This document shows positions 24,531-33,432 of a stretch of 64,000 nt of DNA, piece after piece. How positions within the stretch are numbered: the stretch's first letter is position 1; each line of letters starts with the position of its first letter. Position numbers and translations under genes: made by a program. The stretch lies in assembly GCF_006716675.1 (NCBI RefSeq), contig NZ_VFPM01000001.1, forward strand, positions 992,001 through 1,056,000, in the 5' to 3' direction. The notes beneath the pieces are model-generated. The model searched no databases. It was not told the DNA's origin and saw only the letters and a list, made by a program, of their open reading frames with translations. The DNA is from Humibacillus xanthopallidus (lineage in GTDB: Bacteria > Actinomycetota > Actinomycetes > Actinomycetales > Dermatophilaceae).

Positions 24531-26917
24531 GCAGCACGGGAGACATTCCGAGCGGCGGCTCGGGTGACGAGGCGACGGTGCTGCTGCCGGGCACGTCGGT
24601 CGGGGCACCCGACCCGCATGCCCTGCTCCGCACCCTCGTCGGCGAGCACCCGGAGCGCCTCGTGCACGTCCACGAGGTGCCCGCGCGCACGGCGGTCCAC
24701 GCCGACTGGCCGGCCTGGGTCGACCCGACGCTGCTCGGGGCGCTGCTGGGGTCAGGCATCGAGCGGCCGTGGGCCCACCAGGTGGAGGTGGCCGAGGCGG
24801 CCCACGCCGGGCGTCACGTCGTCGTCAGCACCGGCACGGCCTCGGGCAAGAGCCTCGGCTACCTGCTGCCGATCCTCAGCGACCTCGTCGCCGGTGCCGC
24901 CGCTCCGAACGGCCGCGGCGCCACCGCCCTCTACCTCTCCCCCACCAAGGCCCTGGCCGCCGACCAGCTGAGCCGCGTCGCGGGCCTCGCGCTGCCCGGC
25001 GTGCGGCCGGCGACCTACGACGGCGACACCCCGACCGACGAGCGCCGCTGGATCCGTGACCACGCGAACCTCGTGCTCACCAACCCCGACCTGCTCCACC
25101 ACTCCCTCCTGCCGCGGCACGACCGGTGGAGCTCGTTCCTGCGGGCGCTGCGCTACGTCGTGATCGACGAGTGCCACGTCTACAAGGGCGTCTTCGGCGC
25201 CCACATCGCGGCCGTCCTGCGCCGGCTGCGCCGCGTCGCCGCCCGCTACAAGGCCACCCCCACCTTCGTCCTCGCCTCGGCCACGGTGGCCGAGCCCGAG
25301 GCGCACGCGAGCCGCCTGCTCGGTATGCCGGTCAGCGCCGTCACCCGTGACGGCTCCCCTCGCGCACCCATGACCTTCGCCCTCTGGGAGCCGCCGCTCG
25401 TGCGCGGGGAGGACGGCGAGCCGCGCCGGGTCAGCACGATCACCGAGACCGGCGAGCTGCTCGCCGGCTGCGTGCGCGAGCAGGTGCAGACCGTCGCCTT
25501 CGCCCGCTCGCGCGCCGGGGTCGAGGTCGTCGCGTCGGTCGCGCGCGAACGGGTGCCGGTGACCGCGGAGGCCGGCATCGCGGCATACCGCGGCGGCTAC
25601 CTGCCCGAGGAGCGGCGCGAGCTCGAGCGCGCGCTGCGCAGCAAGGAGCTGCTGGGGCTCGCCGCCACGAACGCCCTCGAGCTCGGCGTCGACGTCAGCG
25701 GGCTCGACGCGGTGCTGCTCGCGGGCTGGCCCGGCACGCTGTCGTCGCTGTGGCAGCAGGCCGGACGCGCCGGCCGGTCCGGGGGGCGCTCGCTCGCCGT
25801 GTTCGTCGCCGCCGACGACCCGCTCGACACCTACCTCGTGCACCACCCGGAGGCGATCTTCGGTCGCGGCGTCGAGGCGACGGTCGTCGACCCGGGCAAC
25901 CCGCACGTGCTCGCCCCGCACCTCGCGGCCGCTGCTGCGGAGCTGCCGCTCACCGAGGCCGACCTCGAGCTCTTCGGGGCGCAGACGCGCACGCTGCTCG
26001 AGGTCCTCGTCGCGCGCGGGATCCTGCGTCGACGGCCGCACGGGTGGTTCTGGGCGCGTGAGGACCGGCCCGCCGACCACCTCTCGCTCCGCGGCGCCGG
26101 CGAGCCGGTGCGCATCATCGAGACCCGCACCGGGCGCGTCGTCGGCACGGTCGACGAGTCCTCGGCCCACGCCCAGGTGCACACCGGGGCCGTGCACCTG
26201 CACCAGGGGCAGACCTGGGTGATCACCGCGCTCGACCTCGACGACCACGCTGCCTTCGCGGTGCGCGGCGACCCCGGCTGGACGACGCAGGCCCAGTCGG
26301 TGAGCGACTTCGACATCGGCCGCGAGCTCGAGCACGAGCAGTGGGGGCCGCTGCGCTGCTCCTTCGGCCAGGTGACCGTGCGCGGACAGGTCGTCTCCTT
26401 CCTGCGTCGCCTGCCCGGCGGCGAGGTCATCGGCGAGCACCCTCTCGACCTGCCCGAGCGCACGCTCGCCACGCGCGCCGTGTGGTGGACGATGCCCGTC
26501 GAGGAGCTCGCGGCGGCCGGGGTGGACGAGGCCGGCATACCGGGGGCCGCGCACGCGGCGGAGCACGCGGCGATCGGGATGCTGCCCCTCTTCGCGACGG
26601 CCGACCGCTGGGACATCGGCGGCGTGTCGACCGCCCTGCACCCCGACACCGGCCTGCCGACGATCCTCATCTACGACGGGCATCCGGGCGGCGCGGGCTT
26701 CGCGGAGCGCGGCTTCCGGCGGGTGCGCGACTGGCTCGGCGCCACCCGCGCGGCGATCGCGGCGTGCGAGTGCGTCGCGGGGTGCCCGTCGTGCATCCAG
26801 TCGCCGAAGTGCGGCAACGGCAACGAGCCGCTCGACAAGGCCGGCGCGATCGCGCTGCTCGACCTCACCCTGCGGCATGCCGGTGAGGCCGATGACTCGC
26901 AGAGGAGCTCGTCGTGA
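24473..26917 (+). CDS. MrfA/YprA-like DEAD/DEAH-box helicase
   Basis: A superfamily 2 helicase of 814 residues if started at ATG 24473; ATG 24392 or 24446 would add 27 or 9 residues. After a His-rich repeat at the very N-terminus come Walker A STGTASGKS (about 119-127), the DECH box (about 232), the helicase C domain with TNALELGVDVSGLDAV and QQAGRAGRSG, and the DUF1998-type C-terminal region. There, CECVAGCPSCIQSPKC supplies four cysteines typical of MrfA. Bacillus MrfA is a 3'-5' helicase that repairs mitomycin C damage, so a role in crosslink or adduct repair is likely. The following small gene overlaps its stop by 4 bp. Confidence 0.88.
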   Translation: MHGDTHRDTHRDMHRDMHRGSTGDIPSGGSGDEATVLLPGTSVGAPDPHALLRTLVGEHPERLVHVHEVPARTAVHADWPAWVDPTLLGALLGSGIERPWAHQVEVAEAAHAGRHVVVSTGTASGKSLGYLLPILSDLVAGAAAPNGRGATALYLSPTKALAADQLSRVAGLALPGVRPATYDGDTPTDERRWIRDHANLVLTNPDLLHHSLLPRHDRWSSFLRALRYVVIDECHVYKGVFGAHIAAVLRRLRRVAARYKATPTFVLASATVAEPEAHASRLLGMPVSAVTRDGSPRAPMTFALWEPPLVRGEDGEPRRVSTITETGELLAGCVREQVQTVAFARSRAGVEVVASVARERVPVTAEAGIAAYRGGYLPEERRELERALRSKELLGLAATNALELGVDVSGLDAVLLAGWPGTLSSLWQQAGRAGRSGGRSLAVFVAADDPLDTYLVHHPEAIFGRGVEATVVDPGNPHVLAPHLAAAAAELPLTEADLELFGAQTRTLLEVLVARGILRRRPHGWFWAREDRPADHLSLRGAGEPVRIIETRTGRVVGTVDESSAHAQVHTGAVHLHQGQTWVITALDLDDHAAFAVRGDPGWTTQAQSVSDFDIGRELEHEQWGPLRCSFGQVTVRGQVVSFLRRLPGGEVIGEHPLDLPERTLATRAVWWTMPVEELAAAGVDEAGIPGAAHAAEHAAIGMLPLFATADRWDIGGVSTALHPDTGLPTILIYDGHPGGAGFAERGFRRVRDWLGATRAAIAACECVAGCPSCIQSPKCGNGNEPLDKAGAIALLDLTLRHAGEADDSQRSSS

Positions 26918-27396
26918 CGCCCAGCAACAGACCCCCTCGTCATCGAAAGAGCGATCCGTCCGCTCCTCGGCGTCCCGGTCACGATCGAGAGAGCAGTTCG
27001 TCGCCTCACCCGCCCGCTGATCCGCCCGCCACTCTGCCCGCTGATCCACCCGCTGGGCCCCCCGATCGAGAGAGCGATCCGTCGGCTGACCGGCGTCGAG
27101 ACGTCGTCGGCGAGCTGCGCGAGCAGGCCGAGCGCGCGATCCGCCGGGAGCGGGCGGCCCGGTCGGCGCCCGAGGTCGTCGTGCGCGGCACGCTGGAGCG
27201 GGCCGAGGTCGAGACGCGCCCCCTCGTCCTCGCCGCCGACGACGGCACGACCTGGGAGCTGCTCTTCCCGCCGAGCTGGCGGGTCGAGGTCGAGGAGGGC
27301 GCCCGCGTGACGGTCCACGGCGACCGGGCGACCGACGTCTGGACGACGACGATGGTGGGGCCCGTGCTGCGGGTCCGCACCCTGTCGACCGACTGA
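26914..27396 (+). CDS. Small OB-like protein with a repeat-derived N-terminus
   Basis: A 160-residue protein of unrecognised family, start GTG 26914 overlapping the helicase stop. Residues 1-60 are Pro/Ser/Arg-rich and consist largely of three in-frame copies of the dispersed 22-nt repeat, read as RKSDPS, RESSSS and RESDPS. Residues about 65-160 look like a helix followed by a small beta-barrel (VVVRGTLERAEVETRPLVLAADDG ... RVTVHGDRATDVWTTTM), compatible with an OB fold. Coupling to the helicase suggests a nucleic-acid-related role (inference). The real start may lie further in, for example GTG 27181, in which case the repeats would be untranslated. Confidence 0.55.
   Translation: MTPSNRPPRHRKSDPSAPRRPGHDRESSSSPHPPADPPATLPADPPAGPPDRESDPSADRRRDVVGELREQAERAIRRERAARSAPEVVVRGTLERAEVETRPLVLAADDGTTWELLFPPSWRVEVEEGARVTVHGDRATDVWTTTMVGPVLRVRTLSTD
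26941..27085. repeat. Dispersed 22-nt repeat, second locus, three diverged copies
   Basis: Copies at 26941-26962, 26983-27004 and 27064-27085 begin 24 nt after the helicase stop codon. Two read GAGCGATCCGTC in place of GAGCAGTTCGTC, defining a second subtype. Their spacings (42 and 81 bp) are multiples of three, so the overlapping frame stays open. Confidence 0.8.
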
Positions 27397-27682
27397 CCCG
27401 ACGGGCGGACCGACGGTCGCATTGACCCAGCGACCGACTGGCCGGCCCCTGACGGCCCGCCACGGTGGGAGCGCCTCCGACCACACTCTGAGACATAAGC
27501 GTGCGTTATTTGACCAGTAACGCCATGCTATTCAAAACTCCCAGTCATCCGATAGGAGAGCGGCCGACCCCTCGGATGACCGGTGGCCGCCCGCACCCCA
27601 CCCCGACGTCCGACGCACTCGGCGTCGCCACATCACCGACATCACCGACATCACCGACATCACCGAAGTCCAGGAGCCCACC
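27397..27682 (+). promoter_or_regulatory. cysP leader: AT-rich promoter region, dyad and 9-bp repeats
   Basis: An unusually AT-rich patch (27495-27540) holds the dyad GCGTTA-N9-TAACGC (27503-27523), which covers a TTGACC hexamer (27510-27515); TGCTATTCA (extended -10 like) ends at 27534. Four perfect copies of CATCACCGA (27631-27666) follow in the leader, then the ribosome-binding site AGGAG and ATG 27683. The dyad is a candidate operator for a sulfur regulator. Confidence 0.45.
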
Positions 27683-28717
27683 ATGCGACGCCCCCTCATC
27701 GCCCTCACCGCCGTAGCCGCCTCAGGGACCCTCGCCCTGTCGGCCTGCGCCGGCGGCTCGAGCGACGTCGTCGCCCAGCCCGGCTCCACCGCAGCAGGAG
27801 CCGCGGCGACGAGCACCGTCAACCTCTACGCGTATGCCGTGCCGAAGGTCGCCTTCGACGTGCTGATCCCCGCCTTCCAGAAGACCGACGCGGGCAAGGG
27901 AGTGCAGTTCCAGCAGAGCTACGGCGCCTCGGGCGACCAGAGCCGCAAGGTCGCCGCAGGCGCCGAGGCCGACTTCGTCAACTTCTCGGTCGAGCCCGAC
28001 GTCACCCGTCTCGTCGACGCGGGCCTCGTCGATGCCAACTGGAATGCCAACGAGCACAAGGGGATTCCCTTCGGCTCGGTCGTCACCATCGTCGTGCGCA
28101 AGGGCAACCCCAAGGGCATCAAGGACTGGGACGACCTCCTCAAGCCGGGCATCGAGGTCGTCACGCCCAACCCGTTCTCGTCGGGCTCGGCCAAGTGGAA
28201 CCTCCTCGCGCCCTATGCCGCGAAGAGCGACGGCGGCACCAACAAGGCCGCGGGCCTCGCCTACATCAGCTCCCTCGTCAAGGACCACGTCAAGGTCCAG
28301 CCGAAGTCGGGCCGCGAGGCGACCGAGACGTTCCTCCAAGGCAGCGGCGACGTGCTGCTCAGCTACGAGAACGAGGCGCTCTTCATCGAGAAGAACGGCG
28401 ACCCGGTCGAGCACGTCACCCCGCCGCAGACGTTCAAGATCGAGAACCCGGCAGCCGTGCTCAAGGGCAGCAAGAGCCTCGCCGGCGCCACGGCGTTCAA
28501 CACCTTCCTCTACACACCGGAGGCGCAGAAGCTCATCGCCGAGGCCGGCTTCCGTCCGGTCGACGCGACCGTCGCGTCCGATTACGCCTCGAAGTTCCCG
28601 GCGCCGGCGAAGCTGTGGACCATCGCCGACCTCGGGGGCTGGAAGTCGGTCGACGGCAGCCTCTTCAAGAAGGACGTCGGTGACATCGCCAAGATCTACG
28701 ACCAGGCGACGCAGTGA
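27683..28717 (+). CDS. cysP: Sulfate/thiosulfate ABC transporter substrate-binding lipoprotein
   Basis: A 344-residue binding protein of the CysP/SubI family. A signal peptide ends in the lipobox LSACAGG (about residues 18-24), so the mature protein is lipid-anchored on the cell surface. Family features include VNLYAYAVPKVAFDVLIPAF near the start of the mature part, the QQSYGASGDQSRKV segment and VTPNPFSSGSAKWNLLAPY, which in relatives shape the oxyanion pocket. It delivers sulfate or thiosulfate to the CysT/CysW permease. The cysT start overlaps its stop (GTGA). Expression is probably controlled at the dyad-containing region upstream. Confidence 0.93.
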   Translation: MRRPLIALTAVAASGTLALSACAGGSSDVVAQPGSTAAGAAATSTVNLYAYAVPKVAFDVLIPAFQKTDAGKGVQFQQSYGASGDQSRKVAAGAEADFVNFSVEPDVTRLVDAGLVDANWNANEHKGIPFGSVVTIVVRKGNPKGIKDWDDLLKPGIEVVTPNPFSSGSAKWNLLAPYAAKSDGGTNKAAGLAYISSLVKDHVKVQPKSGREATETFLQGSGDVLLSYENEALFIEKNGDPVEHVTPPQTFKIENPAAVLKGSKSLAGATAFNTFLYTPEAQKLIAEAGFRPVDATVASDYASKFPAPAKLWTIADLGGWKSVDGSLFKKDVGDIAKIYDQATQ

Positions 28718-29667
28718 CATCGAACGCCATTGACAGCAGGGGGGCCGAGCAGTCGGCCTCCCCGCTGTCGCGTCCGGGGTCGGGCGGGCGCGACGAGCCG
28801 CGGCCCGACGGGGCCGGAGACGGAGGGCGCTCCGGCGGGTCTACGACCCCGGCGACCAAGCCCAACCGTGCCCGCGTCGGTGCCGTGCGCCCGCTCGGCA
28901 TCGGGGTCGTCACCCTCTGGCTCAGCGTCATCGTCCTGCTCCCGCTGGCCGCGCTCACCGCCGCGGCGTTCTCGGAGGGCTGGGCAGGCTTCTGGGAGGC
29001 GATCACGGCGCCGGCGGCGATCGCGGCCCTCTGGGTGACCGTGCTCGTGTCGGCGATCGTCGCCGTCATCAACGCGGTCACGGGCACGCTCATCGCGTGG
29101 GTGCTCGTGCGCGACGACTTCCGGGGCAAGCGCTTCGTCAACGCGATCATCGACCTGCCCTTCGCCCTGCCGACGATCGTGGCGAGCATCGTGCTGCTCT
29201 CGCTCTACGGCCCGAACAGCCCGATCGACGTCCAGCTCAACGCGACCCGCTGGGGCCTCATCGTCGCCCTGCTCTTCGTGACGCTGCCGTTCGTCGTGCG
29301 TTCGGTGCAGCCGGTGCTCATCGAGGCCGACCGCGAGGTCGAGGAGGCCGCGGCCTCACTCGGCGCGTCGAGCTGGACGACGTTCCGTCGGGTCGTGCTG
29401 CCAACGCTCGCGCCCGCCATCCTCAGCGGCACGGGCCTCGCCTTCGCCCGCGCGATCGGCGAGTACGGCTCGGTCGTGCTCATTGGCGGCAACATCCCCC
29501 GCGAGACCCAGGTCGCCTCGCAGTACATCCAGCAGCAGATCGAGATCGACCGGCCGGTCAACGCCGCCGCGGTGTCGGTCGCGCTGCTCGCCATCGCCTT
29601 CGCCACCCTGCTCCTGCTGCGGGTGGTCGCGAGCCGCACCCAGCGTCGAGAGGAGCGTGACGCATGA
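28714..29667 (+). CDS. cysT: Sulfate ABC transporter permease CysT
   Basis: A 317-residue inner-membrane permease. A disordered Ser/Gly/Pro N-terminus (1-50) is longer than in enterobacterial CysT, followed by six membrane helices. The cytoplasmic EAA loop reads [32 protein letters not shown] (first half [14 protein letters not shown]), which contacts the ATPase. It pairs with CysW to form the channel for sulfate/thiosulfate. GTG 28714 overlaps the cysP stop and its stop overlaps the cysW start (ATGA). Confidence 0.93.
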   Translation: MTSNAIDSRGAEQSASPLSRPGSGGRDEPRPDGAGDGGRSGGSTTPATKPNRARVGAVRPLGIGVVTLWLSVIVLLPLAALTAAAFSEGWAGFWEAITAPAAIAALWVTVLVSAIVAVINAVTGTLIAWVLVRDDFRGKRFVNAIIDLPFALPTIVASIVLLSLYGPNSPIDVQLNATRWGLIVALLFVTLPFVVRSVQPVLIEADREVEEAAASLGASSWTTFRRVVLPTLAPAILSGTGLAFARAIGEYGSVVLIGGNIPRETQVASQYIQQQIEIDRPVNAAAVSVALLAIAFATLLLLRVVASRTQRREERDA

Positions 29668-30470
29668 GAGTCGGCACCGGCACCCGCATCACCCTGCGCG
29701 TCCTCGCGCTCGGCTACCTCTTCGTCCTCGTCGCCGTGCCGATCGGGGTCATCCTCTGGCGTGCCTTCGAGCCGGGTCTCGCCACCTTCATCGCCTCGAT
29801 CAGCACCCCGGCCGCGATCTCTGCCCTCAACCTCTCGCTGCTCATCGTCGCGATCGTCGTGCCGCTCAACGTCGTCTTCGGCGTCGTCACCGCCCTCGCT
29901 CTCGTGCGCGGTCGCTTCCGCGGGCGCGGACTGCTCCAAGCGGTCGTCGACCTGCCGTTCGCGGTCTCACCGATCGTCGTCGGCGTCTCGCTCATCATGC
30001 TGTGGGGGGTGAACGGCTGGTTCGGCGCCATCGACCGAGCCGGCTTCCAGGTCATCTTCGGACTGCCCGGCATGGTGCTGGCGACGATCTTCGTCACGCT
30101 GCCCTTCGTCGTGCGCGAGGTCGAGCCGGTGCTGCACGAGATCGGCACGGAGCAGGAGCAGGCCGCCTCCACCCTCGGCGCCGACCGGTGGCAGACCTTC
30201 TGGCGGATCACTCTCCCCGCGATCCGCTGGGGCCTGACCTACGGCGTCGTCCTCACCGTCGCCCGCGCGCTCGGCGAGTTCGGCGCGGTCATCATGGTGT
30301 CCTCCGGCTTCCCGGGCGTCTCGCAGACGCTGACGCTGCTCGTGCACGCGCGCTACATCGACGACCACAACACCTACGGCGCGTATGCCGCCGCCACCCT
30401 CCTCATGGGCATCGCTCTCCTCGTGCTGCTGCTCATGACCCTGCTCGACCGCAAGAGGAGCGACCGATGA
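29664..30470 (+). CDS. cysW: Sulfate ABC transporter permease CysW
   Basis: A 268-residue permease with six predicted membrane helices and the EAA loop [20 protein letters not shown]. It is the second half of the CysTW channel. The segment [15 protein letters not shown] after the fifth helix is typical of the family. ATG 29664 overlaps the cysT stop, and the stop overlaps the cysA start (ATGATCA context), so the three proteins are produced in step. Confidence 0.93.
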   Translation: MRVGTGTRITLRVLALGYLFVLVAVPIGVILWRAFEPGLATFIASISTPAAISALNLSLLIVAIVVPLNVVFGVVTALALVRGRFRGRGLLQAVVDLPFAVSPIVVGVSLIMLWGVNGWFGAIDRAGFQVIFGLPGMVLATIFVTLPFVVREVEPVLHEIGTEQEQAASTLGADRWQTFWRITLPAIRWGLTYGVVLTVARALGEFGAVIMVSSGFPGVSQTLTLLVHARYIDDHNTYGAYAAATLLMGIALLVLLLMTLLDRKRSDR

Positions 30471-31477
30471 TCACCGTGACCGCAGCCCGCAAGCACTACG
30501 GCTCCTTCCTCGCCCTCGACGACGTCGACATCGACATCCCGAGTGGCTCGCTCACCGCCCTGCTGGGGCCGAGCGGGTCGGGCAAGTCGACCCTCCTGCG
30601 CGCCATCGCCGGCCTCGAGGGCCTCGACGGGGGCACCGTGACGATCGACGGCCGTGACGTCACGGCCGAGCCGCCGCAGCGCCGCGGCATCGGCTTCGTC
30701 TTCCAGCACTACGCGGCGTTCAAGCACATGACCGTGCGCGACAACGTCGCCTTCGGCCTGACGATCCGCAAGCGCCCCAAGGCCGAGATCGCCAAGAAGG
30801 TCGACGACCTGCTCGAGATCGTCGGGCTCGACGGCTTCCAGCACCGCTACCCCGCGCAGCTCTCGGGAGGCCAGCGCCAGCGGATGGCCCTCGCCCGCGC
30901 GCTGGCCGTCGACCCTCAGGTGCTGCTCCTCGACGAGCCCTTCGGGGCACTCGACGCCAAGGTGCGCACCGACCTGCGCCAGTGGCTGCGGCGGCTGCAC
31001 GACGAGGTCCACGTGACCACGGTGCTCGTGACGCACGACCAGGAGGAGGCGCTCGACGTCGCCGACCGCATCGCGGTGCTCAACCACGGTCGCATCGAGC
31101 AGGTGGGCGACCCCGTCACCCTCTACGAACGCCCGGCCAACGACTTCGTCATGGGCTTCCTCGGCTCGGTGGCCAGCCTCGGTGGGCAGCTCGTGCGGCC
31201 GCACGACATCGTCCTCGAGCGCGACCATGCCGCTGCTCTCGCCCTCGACGCCAAGGTCGCTGACTCCCCGGGCGTCATCACGGCGACCGTCGAGCGCGTC
31301 GTGCCCCTCGGTTTCGAGGTCCGCGTCGACCTACGGGCCGACTCGGGTGAGCGCTTCGCCGCGCAGATCACCCGCCGCGACGCGGCTGAGCTCGGGTTGC
31401 GCGAGGGCGAGACGATCCACGCCCGGGCCACCAGCCGCTCGACCGTCGTCGACCACGACCCAGCCCTCGCCATCTGA
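30467..31477 (+). CDS. cysA: Sulfate/thiosulfate import ATP-binding protein CysA
   Basis: A 336-residue ABC ATPase that powers CysTW. Motifs are Walker [10 protein letters not shown] (about residues 35-43), Q-loop VFQHYAAF, signature [15 protein letters not shown], Walker [12 protein letters not shown] and the switch histidine in [10 protein letters not shown]. The C-terminal part (about 240-336) is the regulatory TOBE-like domain found in CysA. The gene ends the cys operon; its stop codon is followed after 5 bp by an array of the dispersed 22-nt repeat. Confidence 0.94.
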   Translation: MITVTAARKHYGSFLALDDVDIDIPSGSLTALLGPSGSGKSTLLRAIAGLEGLDGGTVTIDGRDVTAEPPQRRGIGFVFQHYAAFKHMTVRDNVAFGLTIRKRPKAEIAKKVDDLLEIVGLDGFQHRYPAQLSGGQRQRMALARALAVDPQVLLLDEPFGALDAKVRTDLRQWLRRLHDEVHVTTVLVTHDQEEALDVADRIAVLNHGRIEQVGDPVTLYERPANDFVMGFLGSVASLGGQLVRPHDIVLERDHAAALALDAKVADSPGVITATVERVVPLGFEVRVDLRADSGERFAAQITRRDAAELGLREGETIHARATSRSTVVDHDPALAI

Positions 31478-31482
31478 CCCAC

Positions 31483-31563
31483 AATCGAAAGAGCACTTCG
31501 TCGGGCCCGCCGATCGAAAGCACAGTTCGTCTGCCAGTCCCGATCGAAAGAGCAGTTCGTCGG
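31483..31563. repeat. Dispersed 22-nt repeat, third locus, directly behind cysA
   Basis: Copies at 31483-31504, 31512-31533 and 31542-31563 with 29-30 bp spacing. The third matches the 14.7-kb array exactly in its core; the first has C for G in the middle and the second has two changes. The array fills the gap between the convergent cysA and kinase genes. Confidence 0.88.
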
Positions 31564-31580
31564 ATCGCGGGCCGTATGCG

Positions 31581-32117
31581 TCAGCCGACCGACGGCGGCC
31601 AGCGCTGGGTTCGCCATTCGTCCCAGGTCGCAAACCCGGCCGGTGGGTCGTCGACGGGTTCACTGCCGTCCAGCTCGCCCGGCGTCGGGATCTCGATGCG
31701 GGCGGCCCACTCGGTCAGCTCCTCGTCGGACATCGGCCACGTCGCGTGCGGGGCTCGTGCCTGACGCTCGTCGAGGCACCTGCGCTGCTCCTCTCGGGAG
31801 ACCTCGAAGTAGCGCATCACCACCACTGCACCACGGTCTGCCGCGGCCTGCCGAAGGGCCGATCGCTCGTCTCGGCTCCACAGTCCGAAGTCGATGACGA
31901 CGTTGCTCCCGAGCTCGAGGGCGCGAAGCCCGACCTCGATGAGGCGCCCCTCGATCACGTCGGATGCCGCCACTGGGTTCTCGTGCCCGTAGAGAGCCTT
32001 GACCCATTCGTCCTTGGTCAGGCGGAGAGCGCCGTGCTCGATCTCGATGCGTCTCGCAGCAGTGGTCTTGCCGGTGCACGGGAGCCCCACCGTCAGGAAC
32101 AGCCTCGCTTGCCTCAT
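31581..32117 (-). CDS. AAA_33-type P-loop kinase
   Basis: A 178-residue P-loop protein with Walker A GLPCTGKTT near the N-terminus and RLTKDEWVKALYGHENP, followed by VVIDFGLWSRDERSALRQAA and a lid-like arginine-rich helix (SREEQRRCLDERQ). This is the pattern of small-molecule or nucleic-acid-end kinases of the AAA_33 family. The substrate is unknown. ATG 32117 is preferred to ATG 32120 because the GGGAGG ribosome-binding site is then 5 nt away. It is divergent from the Rrf2 gene and convergent with cysA. It resembles, but is not a close copy of, the kinase at 15238-15804. Confidence 0.75.
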   Translation of the reverse strand: MRQARLFLTVGLPCTGKTTAARRIEIEHGALRLTKDEWVKALYGHENPVAASDVIEGRLIEVGLRALELGSNVVIDFGLWSRDERSALRQAAADRGAVVVMRYFEVSREEQRRCLDERQARAPHATWPMSDEELTEWAARIEIPTPGELDGSEPVDDPPAGFATWDEWRTQRWPPSVG

Positions 32118-32179
32118 CATCACCTCCCTCTGGGTCCCACCGTGACACGTGGGTGAAGGCCATGGGGCCCGTCGTGCGG

Positions 32180-32185
32180 CAGACT
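32180..32185 (+). promoter_or_regulatory. -10-like hexamer for a leaderless Rrf2 start
   Basis: CAGACT lies 7 nt before GTG 32193, with no ribosome-binding site between. It is the weakest of the five cases of this arrangement in the window because its first base is C. Confidence 0.3.
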
Positions 32186-32192
32186 GCGGTGC

Positions 32193-32657
32193 GTGGACAT
32201 CTCGGCCCGTGTGGACTACGCAGTCAGGGCGATGCTGATCCTCGCGGAGGCGGAAGCGAGCGGGTCCGGCCCCGTCAGCATCGACACCCTCGCCACCCGT
32301 CAGGAGCTGCCCCGGAAGTTTCTCGAGGCGATCTTCGCCGACCTGCGGCGCAACGACCTCGTCCTGAGCAGGCGCGGAGCGCGCGGAGGCTACGTCCTGG
32401 GCCGGCCGGCATCGGAGGTCAGCGTCGGCGACGTCTTCCGAGCAGTCGACGGGCCACTCGCGGAGGTGCGTGGCCTGCGCCCGCACGAGACGGCATACCA
32501 GGGCGTGGCGGAGCACCTGCCCAGCCTCTGGGTCGCGGTGCGCGCGAGCCTGCGCGAGGTCCTCGACGAGACGTCGCTGGCCGACCTGCGCACGGGTCAC
32601 CTCCCGGATCGCGTCCAGCAGCTGCTGACCGCCCCGGACGCCTGGGAGAACCGCTGA
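32193..32657 (+). CDS. Rrf2-family transcriptional regulator without cysteines
   Basis: A 154-residue Rrf2-family regulator. The winged helix-turn-helix (about residues 1-75) shows ARVDYAVRAMLILAE, TLATRQELPRKFLEAIFADLRR and RRGARGGYVLGRPA, all typical. There is no cysteine in the whole protein, so it cannot hold the Fe-S cluster of IscR or NsrR. In that it resembles CymR, the Bacillus cysteine-metabolism repressor that works in complex with CysK. Lying one gene from cysPTWA, it is a candidate sulfur regulator for the dyad upstream of cysP (inference). Confidence 0.85.
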   Translation: MDISARVDYAVRAMLILAEAEASGSGPVSIDTLATRQELPRKFLEAIFADLRRNDLVLSRRGARGGYVLGRPASEVSVGDVFRAVDGPLAEVRGLRPHETAYQGVAEHLPSLWVAVRASLREVLDETSLADLRTGHLPDRVQQLLTAPDAWENR

Positions 32658-32680
32658 CCGTCTGCGCCGGCAAAGGATCG

Positions 32681-33040
32681 TCAGGGGCCGGCGTGCTCCG
32701 GTCCGGCGCGAGACCGGGCGGTCGCCGCTTCGGGCCACGACGATGACGTGGCCGCGACGGTCACCCACACCTCGAAGCCACTGACCGAGCAGGCCTGCAG
32801 ACTCGTGCCGTTCGCGAGGGCGAGCCGCGCAGCAGTGGCGCAGGCCTCCGCCGCTGACGCTCCGTCGCGCACCTGCTGGGCTGCTCCGATAACGGCCAGG
32901 TCGGCACCGAGCCGGGCCTGATGGCTCGCTCGCACGGCACCCGCGAGCACCAGCGCGCCGGCCGTCAGCGCGACGATCAGTCCGATGACCCCGACGACGA
33001 GGACCGAGGCGCTGCCGCGGTCGACCGCTCGGTCCGTCAC
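32681..33040 (-). CDS. TadE-like pilus/secretion neighbourhood protein
   Basis: A 119-residue protein starting at GTG 33040, overlapping the tadE stop. A short N-terminus (VTDRAVDRGSASVL) leads into one membrane helix (about residues 12-35) and an extracytoplasmic part with two cysteines (ACATAARLALANGTSLQAC). This is the pattern of the small TadE-like pseudopilin that ends actinobacterial tad operons. It probably supports pilus assembly at the membrane. It is the last gene of the operon and convergent with the Rrf2 gene. Confidence 0.75.
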   Translation of the reverse strand: MTDRAVDRGSASVLVVGVIGLIVALTAGALVLAGAVRASHQARLGADLAVIGAAQQVRDGASAAEACATAARLALANGTSLQACSVSGFEVWVTVAATSSSWPEAATARSRAGPEHAGP

Positions 33041-33432
33041 GGTCCGGACCCCGACTCGCGGGACGCCGTGGCGTGGGCGACGAGCCCCCACGACGGCAGC
33101 ACCCCGCCCCAGCCACCCGACCGTGCCTCGACGGTGACGGTGACGGTGGCGCCCTCGACCGCGAGCGCCACGGTCGCTCCGCGTGGGGCAGCCGACAGAG
33201 CTGCCGCTCGCACGGCGCCGGAGGTGTCACCGCGCGCCGCCGAACGAGCCGCAAGTCGTGCCGCGTCGACGCACCTGATCTGGTCGATCCCTGCAGTGAC
33301 CCCAGCGAGGCAGATCGCGAGGACGAGCACCACGGCAGGGATGGCAACGGCCAGCTCGGCCGTCACCATCCCCGCCTCGGATGGCGACGCGTCGCCGTCG
33401 GGCGCGGCGCTCTCAGCTGCGCGGTGAGTCAA
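33037..33432 (-). CDS. TadE-family pilus assembly protein
   Basis: A 131-residue protein with the TadE signature GMVTAELAVAIPAVVLVLAICLAG: a prepilin-like Gly-Met-Val-Thr-Ala-Glu site followed by one membrane helix. The remainder is extracytoplasmic and beta-rich. TadE-type minor pseudopilins are part of Flp pilus machines. Start TTG 33432 overlaps the pilin stop; ATG 33369 would remove the leader in front of the prepilin site and is less likely. It overlaps the next gene by 4 bp. Confidence 0.8.
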   Translation of the reverse strand: MTHRAAESAAPDGDASPSEAGMVTAELAVAIPAVVLVLAICLAGVTAGIDQIRCVDAARLAARSAARGDTSGAVRAAALSAAPRGATVALAVEGATVTVTVEARSGGWGGVLPSWGLVAHATASRESGSGP

